From: CBDFKS01 sp965248905
Lineage (GTDB): Bacteria; Chloroflexota; Dehalococcoidia; Lucifugimonadales; JAGWBF01
DNA length: 64,000 nt
Assembly (NCBI GenBank): GCA_965248905.1
Contig: CBDFKS010000007.1
Location: 992,001 to 1,056,000 of the forward strand
Reading direction: 5' to 3'
Position numbers and translations under genes: made by a program. The first letter of the stretch is position 1, and every line of letters starts with the position of its first letter. Positions 9,346 through 17,454 of the stretch are shown here, piece by piece. Under the pieces are notes generated by a model, which was given only the letters and a program-made list of their open reading frames with translations, ran no database searches and was not told the origin of the DNA.

Positions 9346-9405
9346 GATTCGAACCTACGACCTAGCGGTTAACAGCCGCCCGCTCTACCGCTGAGCTACC
9401 GGGGA
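9331..9405 (-). tRNA. tRNA-Asn (anticodon GTT)
   Basis: Full cloverleaf on the minus strand. The acceptor arm TCCCCGG pairs with CCGGGGA, followed by discriminator G and an encoded CCA. The D arm contains GCTCAGCGGTAGAGC. The anticodon stem-loop is GGCGG-CTGTTAA-CCGCT, giving anticodon GTT for Asn. The T arm is GTAGG-TTCGAAT-CCTAC. The 3' 15 bases are shared with the end of the convergent serine recombinase reading frame, which marks this tRNA as the likely integration site. Confidence 0.97.
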
Positions 9406-9481
9406 ACGATCAACGTGGGACGATGCAGAATGGAATGTATACGGATTGTATCACCTTGATGGCCCTGCCTCAAGAACCTTC

Positions 9482-10489
9482 TTATCCCTTGACTTCTGGT
9501 ATCACATGTTTGCCCATAAGCTCAATCTGTTTCATTACGCTGGAGTGTTCCATGCCGGGCCACTGCATTCGGAAGATCATGTAATTGACTCCCAACGTCT
9601 CCCGATAACGCCTTATCTCCTCGATGATTTCGTCAGGCGTACCGATGAGGAATCTGTCCCGCGACAGCTCCTCGAATGGCACCGAGAAGCTCTCATTGCC
9701 TGGCAGAGCCTTATCCTGACCCCAGTCGGCGTACGCCTGATACTTGCTGGATAAATAGGGCTGACTTTCGTACACGGCCGCCTCTCTGTCCTCTGATACA
9801 TAAAGCTCCCTTATCATGGGCAGGTCAGCGGGCTCTGCCTGATTGTGGTCCACCAGCTCTTGTCTGTAAAGAGCTAACTGCCGCTCAATCAAGCCCACTG
9901 TGGCATGAGGATTGATAATCCAGGGGCAGCCCAACCTGGCTGCTCGCCGTATGGCCATGTCGTGGTTTGCCGCAATCCATATTGGCGGATAGGGTTTCTG
10001 GATAGGTCTGCATGTGGGACTGATCTTAGGTACGTGGTAAAATCGCCCTTCGTAACTGACTTCGTCCTCTGTCCAAAGGCGCTTCATAATATCCAGGGCT
10101 TCAAGCAATCTTGGCACCCTATCCTTCCGCTCTATCCCAAAGGCCGCATACTCCTCTTCTCGATATCCTAGGCCGACTCCAAAGATGAACTTGCCACCAC
10201 AAATGGCGTCCATGGTTGCCACGGTCTCCGCCATGTCCACAGGATTATGCAATGGCGCAAGAATGATGGCTGCGGCCACCTGCATCTCACCGGACTCCGC
10301 AGCCATCCTTGCCAGAAATGGGAAGTTGGTAGGCATCTGGTAGGGGGTGGACAGGTAATGTTGGCCTGTGCAGACCAGATCGAACCCCGCGTTCCTGGCT
10401 GCCCGGACCTCTTCCAGGTTCTCCTGGATTTTCTGGTCCATGGATTCATGAGGCATGTACTGATTTGTGATGAAGAATCCCAGCTTCAC
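9482..10489 (-). CDS. LLM class flavin-dependent oxidoreductase
   Basis: A 335-residue luciferase-like monooxygenase-family enzyme (TIM barrel binding reduced flavin, often F420 or FMN). It begins MKLGFFITNQYMPHESM and contains ARNAGFDLVCTGQHY, GGKFIFGVGLGYREEEYAAFG and PPIWIAANHDMAIRRAARLG, all typical of the family. The GTG start is fixed by CAGGAGGTT a few bases before it; an upstream ATG in frame has no such site. The substrate is unknown: the family includes enzymes acting on many organic compounds. SAR202-type Chloroflexota are known for expanded sets of these enzymes, which fits the inferred lineage. Transcribed alone after a short gap from the M20 hydrolase. Confidence 0.87.
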   Translation of the reverse strand: MKLGFFITNQYMPHESMDQKIQENLEEVRAARNAGFDLVCTGQHYLSTPYQMPTNFPFLARMAAESGEMQVAAAIILAPLHNPVDMAETVATMDAICGGKFIFGVGLGYREEEYAAFGIERKDRVPRLLEALDIMKRLWTEDEVSYEGRFYHVPKISPTCRPIQKPYPPIWIAANHDMAIRRAARLGCPWIINPHATVGLIERQLALYRQELVDHNQAEPADLPMIRELYVSEDREAAVYESQPYLSSKYQAYADWGQDKALPGNESFSVPFEELSRDRFLIGTPDEIIEEIRRYRETLGVNYMIFRMQWPGMEHSSVMKQIELMGKHVIPEVKG

Positions 10490-10557
10490 AGCAACCTCCT
10501 GAGGCCTAGTTGTACTCAAATTATCGAGGCTTGACTCGCTTTTGAATCAGCCGTCAC

Positions 10558-11733
10558 CTAGCTCACGCAGCGAAGCGTCGCTTCGGTAAGCACACGAGTC
10601 GCGATGGGCAGACATCCTTCGTCGATATCGAACTGGGGGCTGTGGTGGGAGGCCGTAATGCCCCGCTCTTCGTTGGCGCATCCAATAAGAAAATAGCAGC
10701 CGGGGGCCTCTCGGAGGAAAAAGGTGGCGTCATCCCCCACCTGGGGAGGAGCTATAGTGATCACATTTTCATCCCCGACTATGGGCCTCGCCACCTGTAC
10801 CACCAGGTCTGCCACGGATTCGTCGTTCAGCACCGCTGGCACACCCCGTACATGCTGAAATCTGGCTTCCCCTCTGAGTCCCTTCGCCACTGCTACGGAT
10901 ATCTCCTCAGCTCTTCTTAATACCAGCTTGCGTATCGAGTCGTCCAGGGTCCTGACCGTCCCCGTCATTTCTACCTGGTCCGATACGACATTGAAGGCAG
11001 TTCCACCATTTATGGTGCCGAATCCCAGCACAGCCGCCTGAGTCGGCGGCACCTCCCGGCTCACCACAGATTGAAGGGCGGTGACCACCTGTGCCGCGAT
11101 GAGTATGGGGTCAACGGCAAGGTGGGGCATCCCACCGTGGCCTCCTTTGCCCTTCACTGTGATCCTAATTTCGTCGGCACTGGAGAATATAGGTCCGCCT
11201 TGGGAAACCACCTGACCCACTTGGAGACCACTCCACAGATGCAGGCTCAGCACCCGGTCCACATCCGGGTCCTTCATTACGCCTTCCTCGATCATGCGGA
11301 TAGCTCCGCTCATGATCTCCTCTGCCGGCTGGAATACCAGCTTGACCCGGCCATTTATCGCGTTTCGATGTTTAGCCAATAGATCAGCCACTGCGAGACC
11401 GATCGCCGTATGGCCATCGTGGCCACAGGCGTGCATAACTCCGTCAACCACAGAAGAGTAAGGCCTGTCAGAGGGCTCCTGGATAGGCAAGGCATCGATA
11501 TCCACTCGAACCAACACCGTTTCGCCCGAGTCGCTCCCCTTGAGCAACCCCACTACACCAGTTTCCGCCACCCCAGTCTTGACTTCCCAACCCAGAGAAT
11601 CCAGCCTGCCAGCGACCACATCGGCGGTGCGCTTTTCTTGAAATGAGAGCTCTGGATGACGATGAAAGTCCCGCCTGGTATCGATCAGCTGGTCGGTTAG
11701 CCGTACCACATCCTGGCCTATGTCCATCACCAT
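10558..11733 (-). CDS. M20 family amidohydrolase / metallopeptidase
   Basis: A 391-residue zinc hydrolase of the M20D type (hippurate hydrolase, N-acyl-amino-acid amidohydrolase), cleaving amide bonds in the cytoplasm. Motifs: DFHRHPELSFQE near the N-terminus, metal site MHACGHDGHTAIGLA, PAEEIMSGAIRMIEEG with the Glu that activates water, and the lid domain segment GKGGHGGMPHLAVDPI. Length matches the family. The ATG follows GCGGAGG at good spacing; an upstream ATG in frame is less likely. It is divergent from the LON-domain gene. The exact substrate is not evident. Confidence 0.87.
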   Translation of the reverse strand: MVMDIGQDVVRLTDQLIDTRRDFHRHPELSFQEKRTADVVAGRLDSLGWEVKTGVAETGVVGLLKGSDSGETVLVRVDIDALPIQEPSDRPYSSVVDGVMHACGHDGHTAIGLAVADLLAKHRNAINGRVKLVFQPAEEIMSGAIRMIEEGVMKDPDVDRVLSLHLWSGLQVGQVVSQGGPIFSSADEIRITVKGKGGHGGMPHLAVDPILIAAQVVTALQSVVSREVPPTQAAVLGFGTINGGTAFNVVSDQVEMTGTVRTLDDSIRKLVLRRAEEISVAVAKGLRGEARFQHVRGVPAVLNDESVADLVVQVARPIVGDENVITIAPPQVGDDATFFLREAPGCYFLIGCANEERGITASHHSPQFDIDEGCLPIATRVLTEATLRCVS

Positions 11734-11794
11734 GGATATCCTCCGCATCCCCTTGAAAAATTTCAGCCTATTGTATCATACCGCCATGGGAGAC

Positions 11795-11823
11795 TTGTCT
11801 CCGCTGCTGACGAATACTATACT
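11795..11823 (+). promoter_or_regulatory. Sigma70-like promoter for the LON-domain gene
   Basis: TTGTCT and TATACT are separated by exactly 17 bases. Transcription would begin near 11830, only a few bases before the ATG at 11834, implying a nearly leaderless mRNA. This agrees with the absence of a ribosome binding site before that ATG. Confidence 0.5.
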
Positions 11824-11833
11824 TAGAACCGAT

Positions 11834-12505
11834 ATGGAAGAGCCTCAATCAGACAGTTCGGAAACTATCGAAGAGCTACGCCTGTTCCCTCTGAACGTGG
11901 TGCTTTTCCCAGGCGTCCAGCTACCCCTTCGTATCTTCGAAGAGCGGTACAAGCTGATGATTAACGAATGCCTGGAAGCCAACGCTCCCTTCGGGATTGT
12001 GCTAATCCAGGAGGGCATGGAGGTTGGTGGGGCGGCGAAGCCCAATAACACTGGGACCACCGCAAGAATCACCAAGGTAGAGAAACTGGAAGAGGGCCGC
12101 ATGAACCTGGCCACGATAGGCGAGTCCCGTTTCCAGATTTTGGAAACGAACCACGACTCACCCTACCTAAAGGGCCAGGTACAATATCTGCCGGATGAAC
12201 TGGGTGAACTCGGAGAGGGAGTCCTGGAAAAGACTCGCGGGCTCTTCGATGAGTACCTACGTAACCTTGCTTCGCTTCGTGGCGGCTGGATGCGTCGGGC
12301 CGATGTCCCCGATGACCCTAAGACGCTCTCATACACTATAGCCCATTACCTGAATCTGCCTGCGAGAGCAAAACAGCGGCTTCTGGAGCTTCCCTTCGTT
12401 GGTGAAAGACTATACTACGAGATTTCACTGCTGGAGGGCGCCAACAAGCGCCTAACAGAAGAGCTGGCCAAGAGGACTCCCTTCAAGGGCCCCAGGCTGA
12501 ACTAG
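11834..12505 (+). CDS. LON peptidase substrate-binding domain protein
   Basis: A 223-residue stand-alone LON N-terminal (PUA-like) domain protein. The core starts with LRLFPLNVVLFPGVQLPLRI followed by FEERYKLMINECLE, the hallmark of the domain, and continues with FGIVLIQEG and TIGESRFQIL. There is no ATPase or protease domain, so it is not Lon itself; the role of free-standing copies is unclear, with substrate recognition or RNA binding suggested in the literature. I chose the ATG that sits just after a promoter-like element. An in-frame ATG further upstream would place the start inside the promoter region and overlap the divergent M20 gene. The stop codon touches the MITE-like repeat. Confidence 0.85.
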   Translation: MEEPQSDSSETIEELRLFPLNVVLFPGVQLPLRIFEERYKLMINECLEANAPFGIVLIQEGMEVGGAAKPNNTGTTARITKVEKLEEGRMNLATIGESRFQILETNHDSPYLKGQVQYLPDELGELGEGVLEKTRGLFDEYLRNLASLRGGWMRRADVPDDPKTLSYTIAHYLNLPARAKQRLLELPFVGERLYYEISLLEGANKRLTEELAKRTPFKGPRLN

Positions 12506-12657
12506 TATTCAGTCAACCAAGATTTCATAGGTGCCTTTCACCCCCATCCTAGCCTTCCCCCATCGAGGGGGAAGGGACTTGTTCTCTCCCCCTTGATGGG
12601 GGAGAGTTAGAGTGGGGGTGAAACGATGTATCTATTTTAAGGTTGACTAAGTACTAG
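12502..12657. repeat. MITE-like palindromic element, copy A
   Basis: About 156 bases with imperfect terminal inverted repeats (CTAGTATTCAGTCAACC at the left, CTAGTACTTAGTCAACC read inward from the right). An inner core is bounded by perfect 11-base inverted repeats TTTCACCCCCA and TGGGGGTGAAA. The direct repeat ACTAGTATTCA occurs at 12501-12511 and 12653-12663, flanking or overlapping the ends. No coding capacity. A second copy lies at 57269-57424, with the same core but exchanged arms, and a diverged relative lies near 45.8 kb. Confidence 0.8.
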
Positions 12658-12725
12658 TATTCACATCAGACGTCAACGCCCTATTAGCAAGACCTCTCAC
12701 AAGAGAAAATGTGCCATCCCAGAGA

Positions 12726-13649
12726 CTAGACCCCACCATATAGCCGTGCGGCCCCACTCTCTGGGACCATGCCTGAAAACAGCTCAGGATGTAGTATTTC
12801 AGCCATTATCTCCAGGCCGTTGATCAACCTGGGACCCGACCGGCTGAAGTAGGCGCTGGCATCCACTACATAGACCTGTCCGTTCTGGGCGGCGGGCAGG
12901 GAATCCCAGCCTTCCCGTGACGTAAGTAGCTGAATCTCCTGTAACCCCCGCTTCACGTCGAACCCACAGGGCGTTACCACGATGACTTCCGGGCTTTGGT
13001 CCAACACCTGCTGCCACTCCACCCGAAAGGACGGAGTACCCTTGTCTCCCAAACAGTCTTCCCCTCCAGCCATCTCCACCATCTCCGGGACCCAGTGCCC
13101 AGCGCAGAGTATAGGCTCCATCCACTCCAGACAGGCCACCCGCGGTTTTTTGGCCGCAAAGGACACCTTCTCTTGCACGGTATCAACCCTGCGACCAAGC
13201 GCCTGTGCGTACTCTTCCGCCGCTTTCTCCACTCCCATCGCCTGTCCGACCTTCCGTATGTCGTCTAGGACATCGGCGATAGAGGTTGGATCCAATGAGA
13301 GGAGCAGTGGCTTCTTGCCTAGGTTTTCAGTGGCGTCGGCAACCTGCCGCGCAGTTATCGCTCACTCCCCGCAGAGCTCCTGGGTGAGCACCAGGTCAGG
13401 GTCCGCTTGTCGGAGGACCTCCTCATCTATGTCATAGATGCCCTTGCCCTCAGTGAGGCGCTCGGTGATTATCCGGTCTATCTCAGTGCTGGAGTACTGG
13501 CGATCATCAAAGATACTGTGCACCACCCATGGAAGCTTGCGAGCTTCGGAAGGGTAATCGCACTCATGGCTGACGGCGTACAGGTGCTCGCCCATGCCAA
13601 GAGCGTAGACCATCTCCGTGGCGCTGGGTAAAAAAGAACAGATGCGCAT
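12726..13649 (-). CDS. Cobalamin-binding-type protein with candidate selenocysteine (in-frame TGA at 13362-13364)
   Basis: Two open segments in the same frame, separated by one TGA, together make a 307-residue protein of the COG0614/BtuF-like cobalamin-binding family without signal peptide. The N-terminus MRICSFLPSATEMVYALG, then SHECDYPSEA, and the C-terminal part CLEWMEPILCAGHWVPEMVE, PSFRVEWQQVL and VVTPCGFDVKRG are typical. The TGA lies in LTQELCGE-TGA-AITARQV; from memory of the family this site reads L-C-x-x-C-A-V, so TGA replaces the second Cys. A hairpin with apical GGU starts about 10 bases after the TGA. I therefore read it as probable Sec; a nonsense mutation remains possible. No ABC permease or ATPase lies next to it. 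Confidence 0.7.
13333..13352 (-). promoter_or_regulatory. Candidate bacterial SECIS hairpin
   Basis: On the coding strand, GCG-CGGCA-GGT-TGCCG-A-CGC folds into an eight-pair stem with one bulged A and a GGU apical loop. Seventeen bases separate the TGA from the GGU. The E. coli fdhF element has GCA-GGUC-UGC at very similar distance. The match is by eye and not folded computationally. Confidence 0.55.
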
Positions 13650-13715
13650 TATTGCCCCCTCGACATTTAGGAAGTCTAACCCTCAGTCTTTTTCTTATAG
13701 AGCCCATGTGATATT

Positions 13716-13751
13716 CCCCTCTCCCTTTGGGAGAGGGTTAGGGTGAGGGTG
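13716..13751. repeat. GC-rich palindromic dispersed repeat
   Basis: CCCTCTCCC-TTT-GGGAGAGGG is a perfect nine-pair hairpin (13717-13737), followed by TTAGGGTGAGGGT. It is related to the repeats near 28.87 kb and 48.18 kb, and lies in the divergent gap between the cobalamin-binding-type gene and the LVIVD gene. The rest of this 280-base gap shows nothing recognisable. Confidence 0.7.
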
Positions 13752-13926
13752 GTACGTTGGCCCCATTATGGCATAGCTACGATAACATGTACACCAAGGG
13801 TAACCATCGACCAGTCACGAAATTGTGGCTTATCAAGCCCTGTGATATAGTTGGCTGGTTAATTCCACTAAGAGGATTCTAGGTAGCTGAAGACCTCTCA
13901 ATAAACCTTGCTGAAAAGGAGAATTC

Positions 13927-15141
13927 ATGACACAGGAACAGGAGATAAAGAATCTGCGGCTGGTCTCGCATCACGAACTCAACGGCTTCGGCAACATCGG
14001 GGAAGGGGTTGCCATCCAGCAACTGTCGAACGGCCAACGAGTGTTCTATATGGCCCACTCCGAGGCGCCCAAGGACGTCACCGCCGTCGACGTGACCGAC
14101 CCCGCCAATCCTAAACTCATTAGCCAGACTGAGCTGCCCCACAATGACATGCGCTCCAACTCCCTGGCTGTGGTGGACGACATCCTGCTGGTCTCCTATC
14201 AAGTAACTAGTCCGGGAATGTCTCCCGCAGGCATGGGTATCTACGACATTAGCAATCCCCAACAACCCAAGCAGATAAGCTTCTTCGACACCTCGGGACC
14301 TGGCTCCCGCGGCGCCCACTGTCTGTGGTGCGTGGACGGCAAATACGTCCACCTGAGCACGGGCGCCAGTGACTTCATGCCCACCCATCCCAAGGACGAC
14401 CAGTTCTACATGATCGTGGACATCGGCGATCTTAACAAGCCAACCGAGGTGGGCCGCTGGTGGCTTGAGGGCACCCGCGAAGGAGACGACGTATCCCCGC
14501 CCGTGCGACATCCCCGGTTCGATGCCGGCTACCGCATCCATAACGCCAACGTTTATCCGGAGCGGCCTGACCGCGCTTATCTGGGATACATAGACGCGGG
14601 AATAATTATTCTGGACATCTCAGACATGTCTAAGCCGAGCATGATAAGCCGAGTGGACTACCATCCTCCCTTGACCGGCTTCACTCACACGGTGGTGCCC
14701 CTGTTCGACCGAGAGCTGCTGGTTGTGAGCGAGGAGGCTATTCCCACTCTGTCCGACTGCGAAGACTGGCCCAAGCTGGTGTGGATCGCGGATGCCAGCG
14801 TTGAGACCAACCCCGTGATTATAAGCTCCCTGCCCATGGACAAGGAGGAGTTCCGGAAGCGGCCCGGCGGCTACGGTGCCCACAATATTCACGAGAACCT
14901 GCCGGTGCCGACCTCGTTGGTCTCCAGCGACTTTGTGTACTGCGCCTTCTTCAACGGAGGCCTGCGAGTCCACGACATCAGCAACCCCTTTCGGCCGGAG
15001 GAGGTAGCCTACTTCGTACCTCAAGTGCCCGAAGGCGCTCCATACAACTCGGTCAACGACGTCTATGTAGACGAGAACCAGCTCATTTATGCCGTGGACC
15101 GCGTCAAGGGCGGCCTCTACATTTTAGAGCCTAATTTTTAG
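13927..15141 (+). CDS. LVIVD-repeat beta-propeller protein
   Basis: A 404-residue protein built from LVIVD-type repeats of about 45 residues: VTAVDVTDPANPKLISQTEL, MGIYDISNPQQPKQISFF, IIILDISDMSKPSMISRVDY and LRVHDISNPFRPEEVAYF. Such repeats form a beta propeller used for binding or structure; the biochemical role is unknown. No signal peptide is seen (start MTQEQEIKNLRLVSHHELNG), so a cytoplasmic location is likely. The ATG is set by AAAAGGAGAATTC. It stands as a single gene between the repeat-containing gap and the bactofilin gene. Proteins of this type are common in marine Chloroflexota, often beside catabolic genes. Confidence 0.82.
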   Translation: MTQEQEIKNLRLVSHHELNGFGNIGEGVAIQQLSNGQRVFYMAHSEAPKDVTAVDVTDPANPKLISQTELPHNDMRSNSLAVVDDILLVSYQVTSPGMSPAGMGIYDISNPQQPKQISFFDTSGPGSRGAHCLWCVDGKYVHLSTGASDFMPTHPKDDQFYMIVDIGDLNKPTEVGRWWLEGTREGDDVSPPVRHPRFDAGYRIHNANVYPERPDRAYLGYIDAGIIILDISDMSKPSMISRVDYHPPLTGFTHTVVPLFDRELLVVSEEAIPTLSDCEDWPKLVWIADASVETNPVIISSLPMDKEEFRKRPGGYGAHNIHENLPVPTSLVSSDFVYCAFFNGGLRVHDISNPFRPEEVAYFVPQVPEGAPYNSVNDVYVDENQLIYAVDRVKGGLYILEPNF

Positions 15142-15236
15142 ATGCCAATAGGCGTGCATGTAGGGCTGAATGGTACGTAGATCTTGGACTGTAGCGAGGG
15201 ACTGTGAATCTTTGTTTACACTAGGAGAGAGATCAG

Positions 15237-15761
15237 ATGAGCGACGACAGGGAGCGGAAGCCAGACGGGAACATCGCGGGTAGTGGGAAATTGCCCGGAG
15301 GGGTGTATGGAAATGTGACGATCGCCGGCTCCGGCTCCGTGGACGGCGACCTCGAGGCCGACGAAATTGTGGTCGCAGGATCCGGGAATCTGAATGGAAG
15401 TGTTAAAGCGGAGAAGCTCAGCGCCTCAGGCTCCTGTCGAATTAGCGGTGAGGTCGAGGTTGGACTTCTCAAATCAAGCGGAGCCTTTAACGCGGGCGGG
15501 GACGTCGTAGCACACTCAATTGAGGCCGCTGGGGTCCACCAAGTTAGAGGCAGCCTTAGGGCCGAGGTGGTAAAGATCGCCGGCTCTTGCCAAGTAGAGA
15601 ACGACTTGGAGGCGGAGCGGTTCGTGGTTGACGGCGGCTTTAGCGTGTCCGGTCTGATCAAAGCCGGCCAAGTTGAAATCGAGCTTGGTAGTCGCTCGAA
15701 CGCTCGAGAGATTCGAGGGTCACGAATCGCTGTCAAATCGAGGCGATCATTCTTTTCGTGA
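15237..15761 (+). CDS. Bactofilin-like polymer-forming protein, ended by a premature-looking TGA
   Basis: A 174-residue beta-helix protein of the bactofilin type, which self-assembles into cytoskeletal or membrane-associated polymers. Short repeats such as GNVTIAGSGSVDGDLEADEI, VVAGSGNLNGSVKAEKL and VVKIAGSCQVENDLEAERF form the helix turns. The start ATG follows GGAGAGAGATCAG. The frame stops at TGA after RRSFFS, but a coding-like tail continues in the same frame for 63 more codons, so this is probably the N-terminal part of a longer protein. The bactofilin core itself looks intact and may still function. Confidence 0.82.
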   Translation: MSDDRERKPDGNIAGSGKLPGGVYGNVTIAGSGSVDGDLEADEIVVAGSGNLNGSVKAEKLSASGSCRISGEVEVGLLKSSGAFNAGGDVVAHSIEAAGVHQVRGSLRAEVVKIAGSCQVENDLEAERFVVDGGFSVSGLIKAGQVEIELGSRSNAREIRGSRIAVKSRRSFFS

Positions 15762-15953
15762 GCTCGTACGGGCAAACACCTGAACGTCGAGTTGATAGAG
15801 GGAGACGATATCTCCCTGGAGGCGACATATGCCCAGATCATCCGCGGGAAAAGGGTGAAAGTGGGCGACGGGTGTCGGATAGACACGGTGGAGTACGGCG
15901 AATCGCTGGAGGTAAGTCCCAAAGCTACTGTACAAAACCAGGTAAAGACCTAG
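15762..15953 (+). pseudogene. In-frame C-terminal tail of the bactofilin-like protein beyond the TGA
   Basis: Directly after the TGA the same frame reads ARTGKHLNVELIEGDDISLE, then RGKRVKVGDGCRIDTVEY, and ends at TAG. This resembles the second conserved block of bactofilin-like proteins in Gram-positives and Chloroflexi (a Glu-x-x-Glu-Gly-Asp-x-I/V-x-Leu-Glu motif, then R/G-x-x-V-K-I-G-x-G-C). It has no start codon or ribosome binding site of its own. Loss by a nonsense mutation, TGA readthrough or a sequence error are all possible. Unlike the site near 13.36 kb, no compact GGU hairpin follows this TGA. Confidence 0.55.
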
Positions 15954-16002
15954 CAGTTCCATGCAAGTTAAGCAGGTTTGGGACTTAGTACGAAAGGGGC
16001 AC

Positions 16003-17454
16003 CTACCCCCCGATCTTGTGGCCACCCTGGGCGTAGGCCGAGCGATTGGGGTCGCCCACCAAGAAGCGGCCTGTGCCCGGTTTAGCGACAACCTTTCCAT
16101 CCTCAATGATCACCCGTCCCCGCTGCATCGTGAGGTCTGGCATGCCCAGAAGGTCGAATCCCTCGAAGGTGGAAAAGTCGGTGTTGCCGTGCTGGCGGTC
16201 CACCTTGTGAATCTTACCTGGGTCCCAGATCACCAGGTCGGCGTCTGAGCCTGTCTGTAACGTACCCTTTTTGGGGTAGAGGCCGAATATCTTGGCGGGG
16301 TTCTCGCAGAACACCTGGACCAGCCGTGGCAGCGTTATGCGGCCCTTGTTGACGCCGTTGCTCCACACCACCGGCACCATGAATTCGATGGTGTTAACTC
16401 CATAGCGCGCTTCGAAGATATTCTCGCCTTCGCGATTGGGGGCGCCCTCATCGGGATTTGCGGTTAGGCCACCCACCAACTTTTGAGCCCTCGTGTAGCT
16501 GCCTGAGTCGCTGCCAATCACGTCTATCGTTCCATCGGCCAGGGCACTCCAGAGCGCCTCGCAGTCCTCCTGCTCTCGCAAAGGAGGACCCACCTTCGCC
16601 AGGGGACCCTTCTTCAGCACCTCATCGTTGGTTAGGGTGAGGTAGTGGGGACAGGTCTCGGTGAACAGAGGTAAACCTTCCTCCCTGAAGTTTCGCACGA
16701 AGGGCATGGCTTCATGGGTACTCAGATGCACGGGATAGAGGGGTGCGCCCACTATCTGGGAAAATACCATAGCCCGATGTAATCCCTCGGCCTCCAGTAT
16801 GTTGGGCTGGGCCGGCAGAAACCACTCCTTTGAGGTCTTGCCCTCGGCTGTGAATTGATCGATAAGGTAATCGATGCAACAGCCGTTCTCCGCGTGGACC
16901 ATGGGGAGGCCCCCATCCTTAGCGGCCAAATCCATCACCTGGATCAGGGCGTCGTCGGAGATCATCATGCCCCGCCTGCGGTATGCCAGAAACATCTTGA
17001 AGGAGATGACCCCCATGCGTATCAGCTCCGGCACCGAGCGGGCCAGGGTGTCCTCGTCGGGAGCTGTGTAGACACCGTGAACGGAGAAATCGATGTGAGA
17101 GGTTCGCTCGCCATCATCGATGAACTGTTTGATTACGTCGGTTGTATAGCCGCTAAGACCCCATGCGCCCACGTTGCCCACAAAAGCGATAATCGTGGTA
17201 ACGCCCCCATAAGCGGCACATATGGAGTAGGTGTCTATCTTGTCTGAATTCACGGGGTGGCTATGGGAATCTATGGCTCCTGGAAGCACATATTTCCCCC
17301 TGGCGTCGATCACCCGTGCCGCCTCTCGCATGGAGAGGTCTTCGGCGACCTCGCTCACGAGGCCATCCCGGACGAGCACGTCCTTTCGAGAGATGTCCTG
17401 TCCCGTGACGAATAGTCCTCCCTTGACCAGCACTTCTGCCTTCTCTGTCGCCAT
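16003..17454 (-). CDS. Dihydropyrimidinase/hydantoinase-family amidohydrolase
   Basis: A 483-residue cyclic amidohydrolase of the dihydropyrimidinase, hydantoinase and allantoinase group, hydrolysing cyclic imides or ureides in the cytoplasm. Visible metal-site elements: GAIDSHSHPVNSD (H-x-H), the Lys in VISFKMFLAYRR that is carbamylated in the family, MVHAENG, PVHLSTHEAM, and the catalytic Asp in VIGSDSGSYT. Length is normal. The ATG follows AGAAAGGAGAGGCA; an upstream ATG in frame has no site. The gene is divergent from the NIPSNAP gene. The substrate could be a hydantoin, dihydropyrimidine or allantoin. Confidence 0.86.
   Translation of the reverse strand: MATEKAEVLVKGGLFVTGQDISRKDVLVRDGLVSEVAEDLSMREAARVIDARGKYVLPGAIDSHSHPVNSDKIDTYSICAAYGGVTTIIAFVGNVGAWGLSGYTTDVIKQFIDDGERTSHIDFSVHGVYTAPDEDTLARSVPELIRMGVISFKMFLAYRRRGMMISDDALIQVMDLAAKDGGLPMVHAENGCCIDYLIDQFTAEGKTSKEWFLPAQPNILEAEGLHRAMVFSQIVGAPLYPVHLSTHEAMPFVRNFREEGLPLFTETCPHYLTLTNDEVLKKGPLAKVGPPLREQEDCEALWSALADGTIDVIGSDSGSYTRAQKLVGGLTANPDEGAPNREGENIFEARYGVNTIEFMVPVVWSNGVNKGRITLPRLVQVFCENPAKIFGLYPKKGTLQTGSDADLVIWDPGKIHKVDRQHGNTDFSTFEGFDLLGMPDLTMQRGRVIIEDGKVVAKPGTGRFLVGDPNRSAYAQGGHKIGG

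Noticed and set aside
13879..14541. 220-codon antisense frame over the LVIVD gene
   Set aside because: The plus-strand frame has repeats of a known family and a good ribosome binding site.
13362..15761. TGA reassigned to Trp as an explanation for both in-frame TGAs
   Set aside because: Many intact genes end at TGA and use TGG for Trp, with no other internal TGA seen in long genes.
15762..15800. SECIS element after the bactofilin TGA
   Set aside because: Only a weak stem (CTCG-ACG with CGT-CGAG) with a large loop and no apical GGU at the right distance.
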